Shown piece by piece: positions 61,566-64,000 of a stretch of 64,000 nt of DNA. A program made the translations under genes and the position numbers. Position 1 is the stretch's first letter, and each line of letters opens with the position of its first letter. Origin of the DNA: Phaeodactylibacter sp. (GTDB lineage: Bacteria; Bacteroidota; Bacteroidia; Chitinophagales; Saprospiraceae); assembly GCF_022763345.1 (NCBI RefSeq), contig NZ_JALEGS010000061.1, positions 124,001-188,000 of the forward strand, written 5' to 3'. Below the pieces are notes generated by a model, which saw nothing but the letters and a program-made list of their open reading frames with translations, made no database searches and had not been told where the DNA came from.

Positions 61566-63866
61566 ATGAAACATACTTATTCAATCACCGGGATGACCAG
61601 TGCGCACTGCGTACGAGCGGTAAAAAAAGCATTAGAACAGATTGACGGGATAGCGTCGGCCGAAGTAATCCTCGAACCACCGCATGCAACGATTACCATG
61701 CATCATCATGTTGCTGAAAAGCTAATGAATGAGGCTTTGGCTAAAGCAGGTGATTATCGCATAAAGTTGTCTAATGGGGAAGAACACTCTGAACATCATC
61801 ATCAAATGAACCAAACTGGAAGCGCTCAACAGTCCGCCAAAATGCAAGACGGCCATGGTCAACACCAAATGGAGGGCGAACATGGTGATCACAATCCGGG
61901 CCACGGGGAAATGGGGCACGATCATCACCGCATGATGATCGCCGATTTCAGAAAAAGATTTTGGGCTTCTTTGATACTGACTGTTCCTATTCTGCTGCTT
62001 TCTCCTATGATCCAACGCTGGTTGGGACTGGATTGGCAATTTATCGGTAGTAGATATTTGCTTTTTGCCTTATCGAGTATTGTTTATTTCTATGGTGGCT
62101 TACCTTTCCTGAAGGGGTTTTTGAAAGAAGTTCGGGATAAATCTCTCGGTATGATGACCCTAATTGCTATGGCCATTTCTGTAGCCTATTTCTATTCTGT
62201 AGCCACCACCTTCGGTTTGCCGGGCGAGAGTTTTTACTGGGAGCTCGCTACGCTAATTGTCATTATGCTCCTCGGACATTGGATTGAGATGAAGTCGGTA
62301 CTTGGGGCTTCTAAAGCTCTAGAACTGTTGGTAAGCATGATGCCCTCGGAGGCCCATAAAATAGAAGGAGATCAGGTCGTTGATATCAGCCTGGAAGATC
62401 TGCTAAGTGGAGATGTTATTTTGGTAAAGCCTGGTGAAAAAGTTCCCGCTGATGGGACGGTGCTAGAAGGCGAAAGTTACCTCAATGAGTCTATGTTGAC
62501 TGGTGAATCCAAGCCGGTACAAAAAGGATTGCACGACTCGGTGATCGGTGGCTCTATCAACGGCAATGGTTCACTAAAGGTAAAGGTAGAGCATACGGGT
62601 AAGGATAGTTATCTGAACAAAGTGATTACGATGGTTCAGGAGGCCCAGAAGACCAAATCTAAAATGCAGAATCTTTCGGATCGGGCGGCCAAGTGGTTGA
62701 CTTATATTGCCCTAGCAGTAGGTTTCGGTACCTTGGTCTTATGGCTGGCCCTCGGGAAAGACTTTGTTTTTGCGTTGGAGCGCATGGTCACGGTTATGGT
62801 TATCTCCTGTCCGCATGCCTTAGGTTTGGCCGTTCCATTGGTGGTTGCGATTTCCACGGCGATTTCGGCTCAAAACGGTTTACTGATTCGCAATCGGACC
62901 GCATTTGAAGAAGCCAGAAAGATATCAGTTCTGGTTTTTGATAAAACTGGTACACTCACCAAAGGTGATTTTGGAGTAACTCGTTACGAAAGCTTACAAA
63001 ATGATCTTGATCAAGATGAAATGCTTCGTTTAGCTGGAGCTTTAGAGCGAAGTTCAGAGCATCCAATTGCGGTGGGGATTGTTCAAAAGATAAAGGAATT
63101 GCAAATTACTATTCCTGCTCCCGATAACTTTGAAGCCATTACCGGAAAAGGTGTACAAGCAAGCGTAGAAGGGAAAGCCGTAAAGGTGGTTAGCCCCGGG
63201 TACTTACGGGATGAAAAAATAGAGATTCCTGAAGGAGCCTATAGCAGTGCTGCCGAAACGGTAGTTTTTGTGATCATAGATGGAGCCTTAGCAGGGTACA
63301 TTGCTCTTGCTGATGAAATCCGACCAGAATCAGCGGCAGCTATCAAGACTTTTAAAGCTAACAACATCAAAGTTTTTATGGCCACTGGTGATAATGATGT
63401 AGTCGGTAAAGCCGTGAGTGAAGAACTTGGATTAGACGGTTACTATGCAGAGGTATTGCCTCATCAAAAAGTAGAAATTGTCAAGGAATTGCAAGCTAAA
63501 GGGGAATTTGTAGCCATGACTGGTGACGGTGTCAATGATGCACCTGCGTTGGCCCAAGCCGATGTGGGCATTGCCGTAGGATCAGGTACCGATGTAGCTG
63601 CGGAAACCGCTGATATCATTCTCGTCAATAGTAACCCCAAGGATATTGCCAATCTCATCCTGTTTGGAAAAGCCACGTATAGCAAGATGATCCAGAATCT
63701 GGCCTGGGCTACTGGTTATAATGCCATTGCTATACCCTTGGCCGTAGGTATATTGTATCCTTGGGGCTTTGTGTTGAGTCCTGCGATAGGAGCGGTTTTT
63801 ATGAGTTTAAGCACGATTATAGTAGCCATTAATGCACAATTGTTGAAGAAAAAGATAGGACAGTAG
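61566..63866 (+). CDS. copB: CPH-type copper/silver P-type ATPase (CopB-like)
   Basis: 766 residues. A degenerate HMA domain (GMTSAHCVRAV; Ser12 in place of the first Cys), a His/Met-rich linker (about 65-120), then the P1B core: CPH motif in ISCPHAL (about residue 414), phosphorylation site DKTGTLT, ATP-binding HP in SSEHPIAVG and hinge MTGDGVNDAPALAQ. CPH rather than CPC marks P1B-3 enzymes, which move Cu(II) or Cu/Ag out of the cytosol. Starts 133 bases after the channel gene; last complete gene here. Confidence 0.92.
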   Translation: MKHTYSITGMTSAHCVRAVKKALEQIDGIASAEVILEPPHATITMHHHVAEKLMNEALAKAGDYRIKLSNGEEHSEHHHQMNQTGSAQQSAKMQDGHGQHQMEGEHGDHNPGHGEMGHDHHRMMIADFRKRFWASLILTVPILLLSPMIQRWLGLDWQFIGSRYLLFALSSIVYFYGGLPFLKGFLKEVRDKSLGMMTLIAMAISVAYFYSVATTFGLPGESFYWELATLIVIMLLGHWIEMKSVLGASKALELLVSMMPSEAHKIEGDQVVDISLEDLLSGDVILVKPGEKVPADGTVLEGESYLNESMLTGESKPVQKGLHDSVIGGSINGNGSLKVKVEHTGKDSYLNKVITMVQEAQKTKSKMQNLSDRAAKWLTYIALAVGFGTLVLWLALGKDFVFALERMVTVMVISCPHALGLAVPLVVAISTAISAQNGLLIRNRTAFEEARKISVLVFDKTGTLTKGDFGVTRYESLQNDLDQDEMLRLAGALERSSEHPIAVGIVQKIKELQITIPAPDNFEAITGKGVQASVEGKAVKVVSPGYLRDEKIEIPEGAYSSAAETVVFVIIDGALAGYIALADEIRPESAAAIKTFKANNIKVFMATGDNDVVGKAVSEELGLDGYYAEVLPHQKVEIVKELQAKGEFVAMTGDGVNDAPALAQADVGIAVGSGTDVAAETADIILVNSNPKDIANLILFGKATYSKMIQNLAWATGYNAIAIPLAVGILYPWGFVLSPAIGAVFMSLSTIIVAINAQLLKKKIGQ

Positions 63867-63876
63867 TCCATACCTA

Positions 63877-64000
63877 TGAATGAATTCAGTTTTATTGATA
63901 AAAGCCTGGCAACTGTTTTTATCACGCTTTTTGTGGTCGCTCTAGGCTTCGGTGTGATTTTACCGGTTCTACCATTTTTCACAGAGCGATTAGCTTTGGG
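63877..64000 (+). CDS. MFS transporter, N-terminus only (runs off the window)
   Basis: ATG 63877 opens MNEFSFIDKSLATVFITLFVVALGFGVILPVLPFF, the first helix of a major facilitator with the GFGVILPVLP motif common in drug/H+ antiporters. Ten bases after the copper ATPase stop, same strand. The remaining protein is outside the window. Confidence 0.75.

Overview
The window looks like a chromosome segment of a member of the Bacteroidota, possibly a Saprospira/Cytophaga-type lineage. The grounds are: C-terminal type IX secretion sorting domains, a one-protein hybrid two-component system with propeller repeats, TAnnTTTG-type -7 promoter boxes, RND pumps fused to TolC-like domains, and protein families typical of this phylum (DUF6660, HYC_CC_PP, DUF5676). 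The phylum is a confident call; anything finer is inference. No rRNA, tRNA or CRISPR array was seen.

Bases 1-8.7 kb look like host backbone and by eye are more GC-rich than the rest: the end of a T9SS-exported protein, L-lactate dehydrogenase, a DUF2459 protein, a Na+/phosphate symporter, a 1383-residue hybrid sensor/regulator and a tiny membrane protein. From 8.7 to 9.55 kb lies a non-coding stretch with tandem hairpins and a strong terminator, ending at a tyrosine recombinase that I take as the left end of a mobile island. A membrane protein, a small ORF and an excisionase-like HTH protein follow.

The cargo is first a minus-strand metal block (24.8 to 12.4 kb): an ArsR-regulated mercury operon (arsR, merA, merTP), then DUF6660, a CzcA-type RND pump fused to TolC, its adaptor, an HMA-CDF transporter, a Fur-family regulator, a methyltransferase-like membrane protein, CzcD-like CDF and DUF3703. 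An ArdC-like protein and a RadC-like protein (25.6-27.2 kb) are typical mobile-element passengers. A plus-strand copper/silver block (28-46 kb) follows: HYC_CC_PP proteins, a CusA-type RND pump fused to TolC, CusB with metal-binding and DUF3347 domains, an HMA protein, a copper-radical oxidase, DUF2231, DUF2911, a multicopper oxidase with a CopB-like barrel, small metal-binding lipoproteins, a Crp/Fnr regulator and two HMA-AraC hybrid regulators.

The last part (46-64 kb) is an energy, nucleotide and stress module of archaeal flavour: NDH-2, type II GAPDH, metal-binding lipoproteins (one 24% methionine), an ATP-cone nuclease overlapping a beta-CASP RNase, an ATC-hydrolase-like protein, an APC permease, an alpha/beta hydrolase, class I aldolase, AMP phosphorylase, PRPP synthetase fused to a secreted domain, a universal stress protein, a K+ channel, a CPH-type copper ATPase and the start of an MFS transporter. 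Two decayed fragments (GAPDH and hydrolase) show past duplication and loss here. The genes together suggest an island for surviving Hg, Zn/Co/Cd and Cu/Ag stress while rerouting carbon and nucleotides. The right end of the island and any conjugation genes are not visible.
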